Shown here one piece after another: positions 43,682-51,252 of a stretch of 64,000 nt of DNA. The stretch comes from Pseudomonas sp. P7548 (GTDB lineage Bacteria; Pseudomonadota; Gammaproteobacteria; Pseudomonadales; Pseudomonadaceae). The stretch is taken from the NCBI RefSeq assembly GCF_013386585.1, contig NZ_JACARO010000039.1:1-64000 (forward strand), read 5' to 3'. A model generated the notes under the pieces. That model was not told the DNA's origin, ran no database searches, and was given only the letters and a program-made list of their open reading frames with translations. Numbering within the stretch: position 1 is the first letter of the stretch; every line of letters starts with the position of its first letter. The position numbers were made by a program, and so were the translations under genes.

Positions 43682-44599
43682 TCAGCGCACCGCGCTGACG
43701 CCATCCAACGTTGAAAACGACGTGTCCTTGGCCGTCAGCAGGAAGTCGCGCATGTACGGTGCATCCAGCATGTCGGCACGGATCGCCGCGTACAACGTTG
43801 CAAACAACCCTTTCTCGCCCAGGCGCTTGGCCTTCACGTAGCCACGCGAGCTGTACTCATGCAGCGCCCAATGGGGCATGCCACACACGCCACGGCCGCT
43901 GGCCACCAGTTGCATCATCATCACCGACAGCTCCGACGTACGTACCTGGGCGGGTTCCACGTCGGCGGGTTCGAGGAAGCGCGTGAAGATGTCCAGGCGG
44001 TCGCGCTCCACCGGGTAGGTGATCAGGGTTTCAGTCAGCAGGTCTTCGGGCACGATGTACGCCTTGTGCGCCAACGCGTGCTGGTTGGCCACCGCCAGCA
44101 TGGCTTCGTAGGTGAACAACGGCACGTAGGTGATGCCCGGCAGCTCCAGCGGGTCGGAGGTCACCACCAGGTCGAGGTCGCCACGGGCCAGTGCCGGCAG
44201 TGGAGCGAAGGCAAAGCCCGAGGCCAGGTCCAGCTCGACTTCCGGCCAGGCATCGCGGAATTGGTCGATGGTCGGCATCAGCCACTGGAAGCAGCTGTGG
44301 CATTCGATTGCCATGTGCAGGCGCCCGGCGGTGCCACCCGCCAATCGTGCGATATCCCGTTCGGCACCGCGCAGCAGGGGCAGGGTGGCGTCGGCCAATT
44401 GCAGCAGGCGCAAGCCGGCGCTGGTGAAACGCAGGGGCTTGGTCTTGCGCACGAACAGCGGCATGCCCAAACGCTCTTCCAGCTCTTTGAACTGGTGGGA
44501 CAGCGCCGACTGCGTCAGGTGCAAACGCTCGGCGGCTTCCACCAGGCTGTCGGCCTCGCGCAGGGCGTGCAGGGTCTTGAGGTGGCGGATCTCGAGCAC
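43682..44599 (-). CDS. metR: MetR, LysR-type regulator of methionine genes
   Basis: A 305-residue LysR-type regulator close to E. coli MetR throughout: MLEIRHLKTLHALREADSLV against the MetR opening, LTQSALSHQFKELEERLG in the helix-turn-helix, LFVRKTKPLRFTSAG, the AIECHSCFQWLMPTIDQFR segment, and the co-inducer domain with DLVVTSDPLELPG and LITYPVERDRLDIF. MetR uses homocysteine as co-inducer and activates metE and metH. The start is a GTG with GGAG 5 bases upstream. No methionine biosynthesis gene is adjacent; the divergent hydrolase at 44786 is not a known target. Confidence 0.93.
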   Translation of the reverse strand: MLEIRHLKTLHALREADSLVEAAERLHLTQSALSHQFKELEERLGMPLFVRKTKPLRFTSAGLRLLQLADATLPLLRGAERDIARLAGGTAGRLHMAIECHSCFQWLMPTIDQFRDAWPEVELDLASGFAFAPLPALARGDLDLVVTSDPLELPGITYVPLFTYEAMLAVANQHALAHKAYIVPEDLLTETLITYPVERDRLDIFTRFLEPADVEPAQVRTSELSVMMMQLVASGRGVCGMPHWALHEYSSRGYVKAKRLGEKGLFATLYAAIRADMLDAPYMRDFLLTAKDTSFSTLDGVSAVR

Positions 44600-44785
44600 G
44601 GGGTCTCCATGAATATAATTTGTAGATAATCTGAATGGCGTGAGTTTGTCTCATGTTGACGCGCCTGTCGACAAAATGTGACCACTCGGCACTCTTCATC
44701 AAACTGTCACGGAACTGTGGCAGCGCGCTTGAACAAACTTCATCAGACTCGCGCTCTACTGGGGTTCTGCGTTTCGGTGTTTTTC

Positions 44786-45805
44786 ATGCGCGTGTTGTTT
44801 TTACTGGCCGCTCTCTTGTTCGGCCTGCCGTCCTTTGCGGCTTCTCGATGTGACGTCAATGTTCCAACCCAAACGGTCGACTTGGAAAAGGTGAGCATCG
44901 CCTACCAGAGCATTGGCCGTGCGTCCGACCCTGCCTTGCTGCTGGTGATGGGCCTGGGCGGGCAGTTGATCCATTGGCCGGATGAGGTGGTGGTCGCCCT
45001 GTGCCAGCAAGGTTTCCGGGTGATCCGCTACGACAACCGTGATGTGGGCCTGTCCACCTGGCGCCAGGCGCCGGCCAGCGCCAACCTGACGTTTGAAGTA
45101 CTGCGCTACAAGCTCGGCCTGCCGGTGGCGGCGCCGTACACGCTGACCGACATGGCCGACGACGCCCTGGGCTTGATGGACGCATTGCAGGTCCAGCAGT
45201 TCCACGTGCTGGGCGCAAGCATGGGCGGCATGATCGCCCAGCACCTGGCGGCCATGGCACCGCAGCGGGTGGAAAGCCTGACCCTGGTCATGACCAGTTC
45301 CGGCGCCGAAGGCCTGCCCGCCCCGAATGCGGCGCTGGTGCAGTTGCTGTCGCGGCGCAGCGCGCCCAATCGCGAAGTGGCATTGGAGCAACAGGCCGAC
45401 CTGTTAGCCGCCCTCGGCAGCCCTTATGTGAAGGACGATCGCCAGGCGTTGCTGCACCAGGCGGCGCTGTCCTATGACCGCGCCTTCAACCCCGACGGCG
45501 TGAAGCGCCAGATCATGGCCATCCTTGCCGAGCCCAGCCGTGTGCCGCTGCTCAACCAATTGCGGGTGCCAACGCTGGTGGTACATGGCACCGCCGACCC
45601 GTTGTTGCCAGTGATGCATGGCGTACACCTGGCCGCGCATATCCAGGGCAGCCAACTGAAACTGATTCCGGGCATGGCCCATCGTTTCCAGGAGGCGTTC
45701 AAGGCGCCGCTGCTGACGGCGGTGCTGCCGTATCTCAAAGCCCACCGCGAAGATGCCGCGCACTGGGCGCAGATTGACCTGGGCGAGCCTTCGAAGGTGC
45801 TGTGA
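44786..45805 (+). CDS. Exported alpha/beta hydrolase
   Basis: A 339-residue alpha/beta-hydrolase with a signal peptide (MRVLFLLAALLFGLPSFAAS). The nucleophile elbow is GASMGG, the acid is in HGTADPLLP, and the histidine in GMAHRF. Further segments (LLLVMGLGGQLIHWPDEVV, RVIRYDNRDVGLS) are typical of the family that includes esterases and haloperoxidase-like enzymes. The start at 44786 is chosen for the signal peptide; ribosome-binding sites here are weak and longer versions cannot be excluded. It is divergent from metR. Substrate unknown. Confidence 0.83.
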   Translation: MRVLFLLAALLFGLPSFAASRCDVNVPTQTVDLEKVSIAYQSIGRASDPALLLVMGLGGQLIHWPDEVVVALCQQGFRVIRYDNRDVGLSTWRQAPASANLTFEVLRYKLGLPVAAPYTLTDMADDALGLMDALQVQQFHVLGASMGGMIAQHLAAMAPQRVESLTLVMTSSGAEGLPAPNAALVQLLSRRSAPNREVALEQQADLLAALGSPYVKDDRQALLHQAALSYDRAFNPDGVKRQIMAILAEPSRVPLLNQLRVPTLVVHGTADPLLPVMHGVHLAAHIQGSQLKLIPGMAHRFQEAFKAPLLTAVLPYLKAHREDAAHWAQIDLGEPSKVL

Positions 45806-45860
45806 CATTGGTGTATCGTGCGAGGTTTCCGGCGCGTGAATGCCAGCGAGGTTGCCTACC

Positions 45861-46514
45861 ATGAGTACTCCCCTGAAAATCGATTTCGTCAGCGACGTGT
45901 CCTGCCCCTGGTGCATCATCGGCCTGCGCGGCCTGACCGAGGCCCTGGACCAACTGGGCGCCGAAGTGCAGGCCGAGATCCATTTCCAGCCGTTCGAGCT
46001 GAACCCCAACATGCCTGCCGAGGGGCAGAACATCGTCGAACACATCACCGAGAAATACGGCTCCACGGCCGAGCAGTCCCAGGCCAACCGCGAACGCATC
46101 CGCGACATGGGCGCCGCGTTGGGTTTTGCCTTTCGCACCGATGGCCAGAGCCGCATCTACAACACCTTCGACGCCCACCGCCTGCTGCATTGGGCCGGGC
46201 TGCAAGGTTTGCAGTACAACCTCAAGGAAGCGCTGTTCAAGGCATACTTCAGCGACGGCCAAGACCCGTCCGACCACGCCACCCTGGCGATCATTGCCGA
46301 AAGCGTCGGCCTGGACATCAAGCGCGCCGCCGAGATTCTCGCCAGCGACGAATACGCCGCCGACGTCCGTGAGCAGGAACAGCTGTGGATTTCCCGGGGT
46401 GTGAGCTCGGTGCCGACCATCGTGTTCAACGACCAGTACGCCGTCAGCGGTGGCCAGCCGGCCGAGGCGTTTGTTGGCGCCATCCGCCAGATCATCAGCG
46501 AAGCCAAAGCCTAA
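45861..46514 (+). CDS. DsbA-family oxidoreductase, FrnE-like
   Basis: A 217-residue thioredoxin-fold protein with the active-site CPWC at residues 15-18 (IDFVSDVSCPWCIIGLRGL) and the cis-proline segment GVSSVPTIVFND. It has no signal peptide, so it is cytoplasmic, unlike DsbA. The layout and the GQSRIYNTFDAHRLLHWAG segment match the FrnE family (2-hydroxychromene isomerase-like), members of which act as disulfide isomerases under oxidative stress. GAGG lies 9 bases before the chosen ATG; an upstream in-frame ATG at 45840 has none. Confidence 0.9.
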   Translation: MSTPLKIDFVSDVSCPWCIIGLRGLTEALDQLGAEVQAEIHFQPFELNPNMPAEGQNIVEHITEKYGSTAEQSQANRERIRDMGAALGFAFRTDGQSRIYNTFDAHRLLHWAGLQGLQYNLKEALFKAYFSDGQDPSDHATLAIIAESVGLDIKRAAEILASDEYAADVREQEQLWISRGVSSVPTIVFNDQYAVSGGQPAEAFVGAIRQIISEAKA

Positions 46515-46534
46515 GGCCGGTCACTGTTTAAAAT

Positions 46535-46623
46535 GTGGGAACGGGCGTGCTCGCGAAGGCGGTGTGTCAGTTGATGCATGTGTTGGCTGACACTGCGCCT
46601 TCGCGAGCAAGCCCGCTCCCACA
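46535..46623. repeat. REP doublet (TGTGGGAGCGGGC class), 89 bp
   Basis: The left arm TGTGGGAACGGGCGTGCTCG is slightly diverged; the right arm CGAGCAAGCCCGCTCCCACA is standard. It lies between the FrnE-like and arginase-fold genes. Confidence 0.88.
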
Positions 46624-46730
46624 TTGGTCATTCACTGTTTTTAAGATAAGTGCTGGCCCGTCCCTTGCATTACCCCCTCAAAGCCCCTCCGGCAGCCGGA
46701 TGGGCGCTGTTATTAGGGGGCAACACTGCC

Positions 46731-47651
46731 TTGAATATTCTTGACCTCGACCACAGCCTTACCGGCCAGGCACCGATTGCCCGGCGTTTGGCCAGCGGCC
46801 AGGCCACGCGCCTCGACTTGCTGGACCTGGGCCCGAAACTGCGCCTGTGGTCCACCGAAAAAACCTGGAAATCTTTCGCCGAGCGCCTGGCCAAACGGCC
46901 GCGGCCGGTGGATGCACGCCCGGAAATCCTGTTTGTTGGCTCCGGTGATTATCACCACCTCACGCCGGCGTTCCTGGCGGACCTCAAGGAACCCATCAGC
47001 CTGATCCATTTCGACAACCACCCCGACTGGGTGCGCTTTGCGCCCAAGCGCCACTGTGGTTCCTGGGTCAACCGCGCGTTGAAGATGCCGGCCGTCAAAC
47101 GCATCGTCACCCTCGGCCCATGCAGCGACGACCTGCATAACCCGCAACTGCGTGGCGGCAACCTCGGCGCCCTCAAGCGCGGGCAATTGCAGCTGTTTCC
47201 GTGGCAGCATCCGCCGTCGAAAGTCTGGGGCCGCGTAGGCGATGGCGCCGGCCATCAACAGCAGGAAAACCACCTGCACTGGCGCAACCTGGCCGAGCTG
47301 GACTGGACCGCGTTTCTGGAGCAGATGATCAGCAGCCTGCCCACCGAAGCGATCTGGATCACCATCGACAAAGACGTGCTGGCCAGCGAAGACGCCGCCA
47401 CCAACTGGGACCAGGGCGGCATGCGCCTGACCCACTTGCTCGAAGCCCTGCGGGCCTTGGCGGCGCGCAAGCGCATCATTGGCATCGACGTGTGCGGCGA
47501 GTTTGCCACCCCGGCATTCAGCAACGCGTTCAAGCGTTGGGAAGCCAAGTCCGACCAGCCGCCGCCCGAGCGCTGGAGCCCGGAGGATATCCAGCGTAAT
47601 GCCGCGACCAATGAAGCCCTGATCGACCTGTTTGAGGAGTTGTTCCCGTGA
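46731..47651 (+). CDS. Arginase-fold (ureohydrolase-like) protein
   Basis: A 306-residue protein with the metal-site pattern of the arginase/agmatinase fold: GSGDYHHLTPAFL, LIHFDNHPDWV in place of DAHxD, and WITIDKDVLASEDA in place of SxDxDxxDP. These could still hold a two-metal centre, but the variations mean the substrate is not evident; hydrolysis of a guanidino compound or amide is a family-based guess. I favour the TTG at 46731 because AGGGGG lies about 10 bases upstream and the protein then begins MNILDLDHSL; a GTG at 46650 would add 27 residues but has a poor site. It overlaps the next gene by 4 bases (GTGA), forming a coupled three-gene unit with two small membrane transporters. Confidence 0.72.
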   Translation: MNILDLDHSLTGQAPIARRLASGQATRLDLLDLGPKLRLWSTEKTWKSFAERLAKRPRPVDARPEILFVGSGDYHHLTPAFLADLKEPISLIHFDNHPDWVRFAPKRHCGSWVNRALKMPAVKRIVTLGPCSDDLHNPQLRGGNLGALKRGQLQLFPWQHPPSKVWGRVGDGAGHQQQENHLHWRNLAELDWTAFLEQMISSLPTEAIWITIDKDVLASEDAATNWDQGGMRLTHLLEALRALAARKRIIGIDVCGEFATPAFSNAFKRWEAKSDQPPPERWSPEDIQRNAATNEALIDLFEELFP

Positions 47652-48028
47652 CCTTGCTCGTAGTCATGCTGGTGGCGTTTTCCATCGTGCTCGATGTGAT
47701 CGGCCAGCTGTGTTTCAAGATCGGCCTGGACCGCCTGCCGGAGCTGGAAGGCGGGTTTCGCCTGAATGCGTTCTGGGGCCAAGTGTTTAATGCGCCGTTG
47801 CTGTGGGCCGGGATCGGCGCCTATGCCATTGAGTTTTTCGTGTGGCTTGAAGCCCTGTCCCGGGCGCCGTTGAGCCTGTTGTTCCCGGCGGCAGCGCTGG
47901 CCTACTGCGGCGTGGTGCTGGCGGGCAAGCTGGTGCTCAAGGAAACCGTCAGCCGGCGTCGCTGGCTGGGCACGCTGGTGATTACCTTTGGCGTGATGTT
48001 GGTGGCCATTGCAGGGAGTCAGGCATGA
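47648..48028 (+). CDS. Small multidrug-resistance/EamA-like membrane protein, subunit 1
   Basis: A 126-residue four-helix membrane protein of the drug/metabolite transporter superfamily (SMR or half-size EamA type). Helix 1 contains VLDVIGQLCFKIGL, placing an Asp where SMR proteins carry the essential Glu. Helix 4 ends LGTLVITFGVMLVAIAG. The start is a GTG overlapping the stop of the arginase-fold gene, and the stop overlaps the start of the next gene, so it probably forms a hetero-dimer with that protein, like paired SMR or ArnE/ArnF flippases. Likely an exporter; substrate unknown. Confidence 0.8.
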   Translation: MTLLVVMLVAFSIVLDVIGQLCFKIGLDRLPELEGGFRLNAFWGQVFNAPLLWAGIGAYAIEFFVWLEALSRAPLSLLFPAAALAYCGVVLAGKLVLKETVSRRRWLGTLVITFGVMLVAIAGSQA

Positions 48029-48441
48029 GTTCGCAAAATGTAGCGGCAGAGCGGCCCAGCGGCTGGCTGCACGGGCGCCTGGGCACCGTGGTGCTGTGGG
48101 CGTTGCTGATCGGTTTTGAAAGCGCCGGGCAGCTGTTTACCAAGGTGGCCGGTGACCAACTGGGGCAGATGGATTTCAACTGGCAGTGGCTGGCCGACGT
48201 GGCGCGTAACCCGGGGATCCTGGCGGCGATCGGCAGTTACATCGGTGCCTTTTTCGTGTGGATGCTGATCCTGCGGCGCAGCAGTCTGTCCCTGGCGTTT
48301 CCGCTGAGTTCGCTGGTGTTTGTGGTGGTGCTGCTGGGGTCGTGGCTGGGGCTGGGGGAACACATCAGCCTGCTGCACTGGGTGGGGGTTGCGGTAATTA
48401 TCGGCGGGATCGCCTTGCTGGCTGAGGGCGAAGAGAACTGA
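48025..48441 (+). CDS. Small multidrug-resistance/EamA-like membrane protein, subunit 2
   Basis: A 138-residue four-helix partner of the preceding protein, starting at ATG within a 4-base overlap. Helix 1 has LIGFESAGQLFTKVAGDQL with a Glu at the coupling position; helix 3 is SLSLAFPLSSLVFVVVLLGS and helix 4 WVGVAVIIGGIALLAEG. The two paralogues carry an Asp and a Glu respectively at the same site, which fits an antiparallel or asymmetrical pair. It ends the three-gene unit with the arginase-fold gene and is followed by a REP hairpin. Confidence 0.8.
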   Translation: MSSQNVAAERPSGWLHGRLGTVVLWALLIGFESAGQLFTKVAGDQLGQMDFNWQWLADVARNPGILAAIGSYIGAFFVWMLILRRSSLSLAFPLSSLVFVVVLLGSWLGLGEHISLLHWVGVAVIIGGIALLAEGEEN

Positions 48442-48493
48442 TGCACCACCCCTGTAGGAGGCCGTCTTGCCAGCGAGTGGTGAACAGGTTGGA

Positions 48494-48545
48494 TTTTGTA
48501 GTGAGCGAGCTTGCCTCGCGCGGGGCAAGCCCGCTCACTACAAAA
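48494..48545. repeat. REP hairpin (TAGTGAGCGGGC class)
   Basis: The arms TTTTGTAGTGAGCGAGCTTGCC and its complement around GGCAAGCCCGCTCACTACAAAA pair almost perfectly over 52 bp. The flanking A/T runs mean it could also terminate transcription from both convergent genes. Confidence 0.82.
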
Positions 48546-48551
48546 TTAGGA

Positions 48552-49424
48552 TCAGCCCTGGGATTTGCGGTGGGCCACCAGGAAGCCTAGGCCGTGGGAC
48601 ACCGGAAGCGCCTTGACGCCCGCCTCACGCTGCTGCTCGGCAATCTCCCGATGAAACGCCTTCACTTTGGTCCAGTGCATCTTCGGCCGGTAGTGGTGCT
48701 CGGCGTGGTAGCCGTTGTTCATCCAGATCAGGTTGTACAACACGCTGTAGGAACTCACGCCCCAGGCAATCGGCAGGTCCGGGTTGCCACCGAAATGTTC
48801 GTAGTAGCCATTGAGCGATGACAGGCACTGGCCCAGGTACCAGAACGGCAACAGCCACAGCACGGCCTGCCAGTTGTAGAACGCCAGGGCGATGTAGAAC
48901 GCCACCGTCACGCAGATCTCCACCTTGACCCAACGAGCGTCAGCGGGGCGCTTGCGCTTCATTTCGTCATAGAACGGCTTGGGATCGTCGCGGAAAAAAC
49001 TGAGGAACGTGTAGGCCCACGGGTTTTCCGGCTGGCCGTCCTTGCCGCGTTGGTAGATCGACAGCGGGTCGATGGTTTGCCCGTCCGGGCCCGGCAGGTC
49101 GGCGTTGCCACGGTGGTGGCGGTTGTGGATATCGCGGTAGAGCGTCTGGGAAAACCCGATGGTCACCGACAGCAGCAGGTCGAACCCACGGTTCATGGCG
49201 CGATGGGTGAAGTAGGCGTTGTGGATCTGGTTGTGGGAGATGCTGTTGATGCTCCACGACAGGCTCACCGCGTACACCAGCGCCAGGGGCACCAGTGCCC
49301 ACCAGCTCAAGCTATGAAACGCGGCAACCAGCCAGATGACAAAAGCAAAGTGCGCCAGGCCCATGGCGATCGGGACCAGGTCCCACAGCGAATGGTGCAA
49401 CAGGCGGTAAGCGGGGCGAGCCAT
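48552..49424 (-). CDS. Membrane fatty acid desaturase
   Basis: A 290-residue integral membrane desaturase with the three histidine boxes of the di-iron site: HNQIH, HNRHH and HAEHH. Four helices are visible (LVPIAMGLAHFAFVIWLVAA, SWWALVPLALVYAVSLSW, VTVAFYIALAFYNW, AVLWLLPFWYLGQCL). It introduces a double bond into an acyl chain or a related hydrophobic substrate. Start at 49424 with AGGA about 9 bases upstream; an upstream in-frame start at 49502 lacks a site. It stands alone between a REP hairpin and a decayed REP copy; substrate and regulation are not evident. Confidence 0.88.
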   Translation of the reverse strand: MARPAYRLLHHSLWDLVPIAMGLAHFAFVIWLVAAFHSLSWWALVPLALVYAVSLSWSINSISHNQIHNAYFTHRAMNRGFDLLLSVTIGFSQTLYRDIHNRHHRGNADLPGPDGQTIDPLSIYQRGKDGQPENPWAYTFLSFFRDDPKPFYDEMKRKRPADARWVKVEICVTVAFYIALAFYNWQAVLWLLPFWYLGQCLSSLNGYYEHFGGNPDLPIAWGVSSYSVLYNLIWMNNGYHAEHHYRPKMHWTKVKAFHREIAEQQREAGVKALPVSHGLGFLVAHRKSQG

Positions 49425-49503
49425 GAAGAACGTCCTGAAAAGTGGATTCCAGGGCGTTACTGCAAGGCTCAGACCAACTTCATCGGCACTCACGAAACCC
49501 AAC

Positions 49504-49531
49504 TGTAGGATTCGACAAGCCGGCTCCTACA
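49504..49531. repeat. Decayed REP copy (TGTAGGAGCCGGC class)
   Basis: TGTAGGA at the left and CCGGCTCCTACA at the right are 28 bp apart end to end, a shortened remnant of the class seen at 4288 and 10406. Confidence 0.6.
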
Positions 49532-49537
49532 GGGGAA

Positions 49538-50308
49538 TCAGTCGAATTTGTAGCTGATAGCGGTCTGCACCTGGCCCTGGTTCACTTCGCCGGTCTGGCG
49601 AACGATGCTGCTGTCCGCCGCCGAGCCCACCAGGTGGACCCAGCTGGCGCTGGTCAGCAACGACCATTTCGCCGCCAGGGGGAACTCGAAGCTCTGGGTA
49701 AACGTCAGGTTCTGGAAGCCGCCGCTGGCGTTGTAGGGCTTGAAGCCCGAAGCGGCGGCTTCGTTGTCATCCACGCCGAAAAACGTGTTGGTCTGGCGGT
49801 CGTCGGCGAAATGCGCCATCAGGCCGCTGCTGCCAATGATCCCGCCGCCCAGCGGGTAACCCAGCTCGCCACCGACCTTGCCGAGCACGCCGCCCTGGTC
49901 GTGGCCACCGCCCACGGCCCGGCCCAACTGGGCGTAGACCCGCCAGAACTCGGCCGGCGCGTACTGCACGAACCCGCCCACCTCGGCCATGCTTGAGACG
50001 TCCCGCAGGCCGGCGAGGGCGCCGTTGGCCGTGCGGCCCGGGATGTAATTGACGTAAGGCCCGGCGCTGAACCCGTTGGTATTCAGGGCGCTCCAGGTCA
50101 AGCCATCGTCAGTGCCGAGGCTGACATTGCCCCAGTCCAGGTCGAAGTAGGGAATAGGGGTGATCTGATAGCGGCTGCCCGTGGGTTCGCGGGGCTGATA
50201 GCTGACGCCTGCGCCCACTTCACCGGTAATGCCCTCAGCCTGGGCGGCGTTTGAAAAGCCCCACAAGCCCAGCAAACCGGCGAATGCAGCACATGTGATC
50301 CTGAACAT
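49538..50308 (-). CDS. MipA/OmpV-family outer-membrane protein
   Basis: A 256-residue exported beta-barrel protein. Signal peptide ITCAAFAGLLGLWGFSNAAQAE, then the MipA/OmpV pattern: GEVGAGVSYQPREPTGSRY, PIPYFDLDWGNVSLGTDDGL, the mid-section VGGELGYPLGGG, and a C-terminal aromatic end QTAISYKFD. Family members act as scaffolds for murein enzymes or as regulated porin-like proteins, often with two-component control. The start at 50308 has AAGGA 9 bases upstream. It is divergent from the six-gene operon that begins at 50539 and shares the region with the inverted repeat at 50381-50410, so it could be controlled by the same activator. Confidence 0.85.
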   Translation of the reverse strand: MFRITCAAFAGLLGLWGFSNAAQAEGITGEVGAGVSYQPREPTGSRYQITPIPYFDLDWGNVSLGTDDGLTWSALNTNGFSAGPYVNYIPGRTANGALAGLRDVSSMAEVGGFVQYAPAEFWRVYAQLGRAVGGGHDQGGVLGKVGGELGYPLGGGIIGSSGLMAHFADDRQTNTFFGVDDNEAAASGFKPYNASGGFQNLTFTQSFEFPLAAKWSLLTSASWVHLVGSAADSSIVRQTGEVNQGQVQTAISYKFD

Positions 50309-50380
50309 GGTCACGGTTCCTTGATTGATTACGTGCGCATGAACGCGCGAAGGGCCTTCCTGGCGCAAGCACTCATCTTG

Positions 50381-50410
50381 TTTGTAGCAAGCTACAAAAA
50401 TTGTAGCTTG
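50381..50410. promoter_or_regulatory. Inverted repeats with TTGTAGC half-sites, probable enhancer for the sigma-54 activator
   Basis: Two overlapping dyads are present. TTTGTAGC-AA-GCTACAAA spans 50381-50398, and CAAGCTACAA-AAA-TTGTAGCTTG spans 50388-50410 with perfect 10-bp arms, giving three half-sites in all. The centre lies about 98 bp upstream of the predicted sigma-54 transcription start (near 50496), the usual distance for an NtrC-type enhancer. The divergent MipA/OmpV start is about 73 bases to the left. Confidence 0.65.
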
Positions 50411-50470
50411 GGCGACACATATCACCACCGTTACACGGCAAACCCCCAGCCCCGCTGGCTTTCGGTCAGT

Positions 50471-50486
50471 TGGCACGCTCCCTGCT
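50471..50486 (+). promoter_or_regulatory. Sigma-54 promoter of the six-gene operon
   Basis: TGGCACG-CTCC-CTGCT matches the -24/-12 consensus TGGCACG-N4-TTGCW with one mismatch, with GG at 50472-50473 and GC at 50484-50485 exactly 10 bases apart. Transcription would start near 50496, about 43 bases before the first start codon at 50539. Confidence 0.72.
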
Positions 50487-50538
50487 CTACCGGTTGGGCA
50501 AGCGCATGCAGCGCGCTCCACCTTCAAGGTAAACGCAG

Positions 50539-51252
50539 ATGATCCACTGGCATATCGTGTGTGACTTCGACGGGACCATTACTCCCACCGATGTCATCGA
50601 CAACGTCCTCCAACGCTTCGCCGGCCCCGAGTGGGAAACCATCGAGCAGGAATGGCTGGATGGGCATATCGGTTCCCGCGAATGCCTGAGCCGTCAACTG
50701 GCGCTGATCAAGGCCACACCTGCCGAACTGCTGGCCTACTTCGACAGCGTCGAGATCGATCCGGACTTCCCGGACTTCGTCGACCACGTAATGGGCCTGG
50801 GCGCGACCATCGAAGTGGTCAGCGACGGCATCGAACAAGGCATCGCGCGCATCCTGTCGCGCAACTACGTGACCTTGTTGCCGATCCTCGCCAACCGCCT
50901 GCGCCAGGTCGACCAGAACAGCTGGCGCATCGACTTCCCGTACTCCAGCGATGCCTGCCGTGCCGCGTCCGGCAACTGCAAATGCAAATCCACCCCGCGC
51001 AACAAGCGCGTGCTGGTGATCGGTGACGGCAAGTCCGACATGTGCGTGGCCTCCACCGCCGATTTCGTCTTCGCCAAAGGCAGCCTGGCTGACTACTGCG
51101 AAACCAACAACATCCCTTACGCGCGCTTCGACACCTTTGCCGAAGTGCCCGCGCTGCTGGCCAAGTTGCCTCTGGGCATCGCCGCCAACGCCACCACCTT
51201 CACTGCTGCTGACCTCTCTGTTGAAAATCAGGAACTCTTCCACCATGTCTGA
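50539..51252 (+). CDS. HAD-IB phosphatase, MtnX-like
   Basis: A 237-residue HAD-superfamily phosphatase with the nucleophile and acid Asp9 and Asp11 (CDFDGTITPTDVIDNVL), motif II in VVSDGIEQG and motif IV in VIGDGKSDMCVA. A cysteine cluster (CRAASGNCKCK) in the cap region is shared with the MtnX family. It most likely removes phosphate from a small phosphorylated metabolite; the methionine-salvage substrate of MtnX is not implied, since no other salvage gene is here. First gene of the six-gene operon, behind a sigma-54-like promoter; it overlaps the aminotransferase start by 8 bases. Confidence 0.85.
   Translation: MIHWHIVCDFDGTITPTDVIDNVLQRFAGPEWETIEQEWLDGHIGSRECLSRQLALIKATPAELLAYFDSVEIDPDFPDFVDHVMGLGATIEVVSDGIEQGIARILSRNYVTLLPILANRLRQVDQNSWRIDFPYSSDACRAASGNCKCKSTPRNKRVLVIGDGKSDMCVASTADFVFAKGSLADYCETNNIPYARFDTFAEVPALLAKLPLGIAANATTFTAADLSVENQELFHHV

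Noticed and set aside
46650..46730. GTG at 46650 as start of the arginase-fold gene
   Set aside because: Poor ribosome-binding site only 27 bases after a REP doublet; the TTG at 46731 has AGGGGG at suitable distance. Not excluded.
50539..51252. Assignment of the HAD protein as MtnX in methionine salvage
   Set aside because: No mtnA, mtnB, mtnW or mtnK-like gene is present, and the gene lies in an unrelated enzyme cluster.
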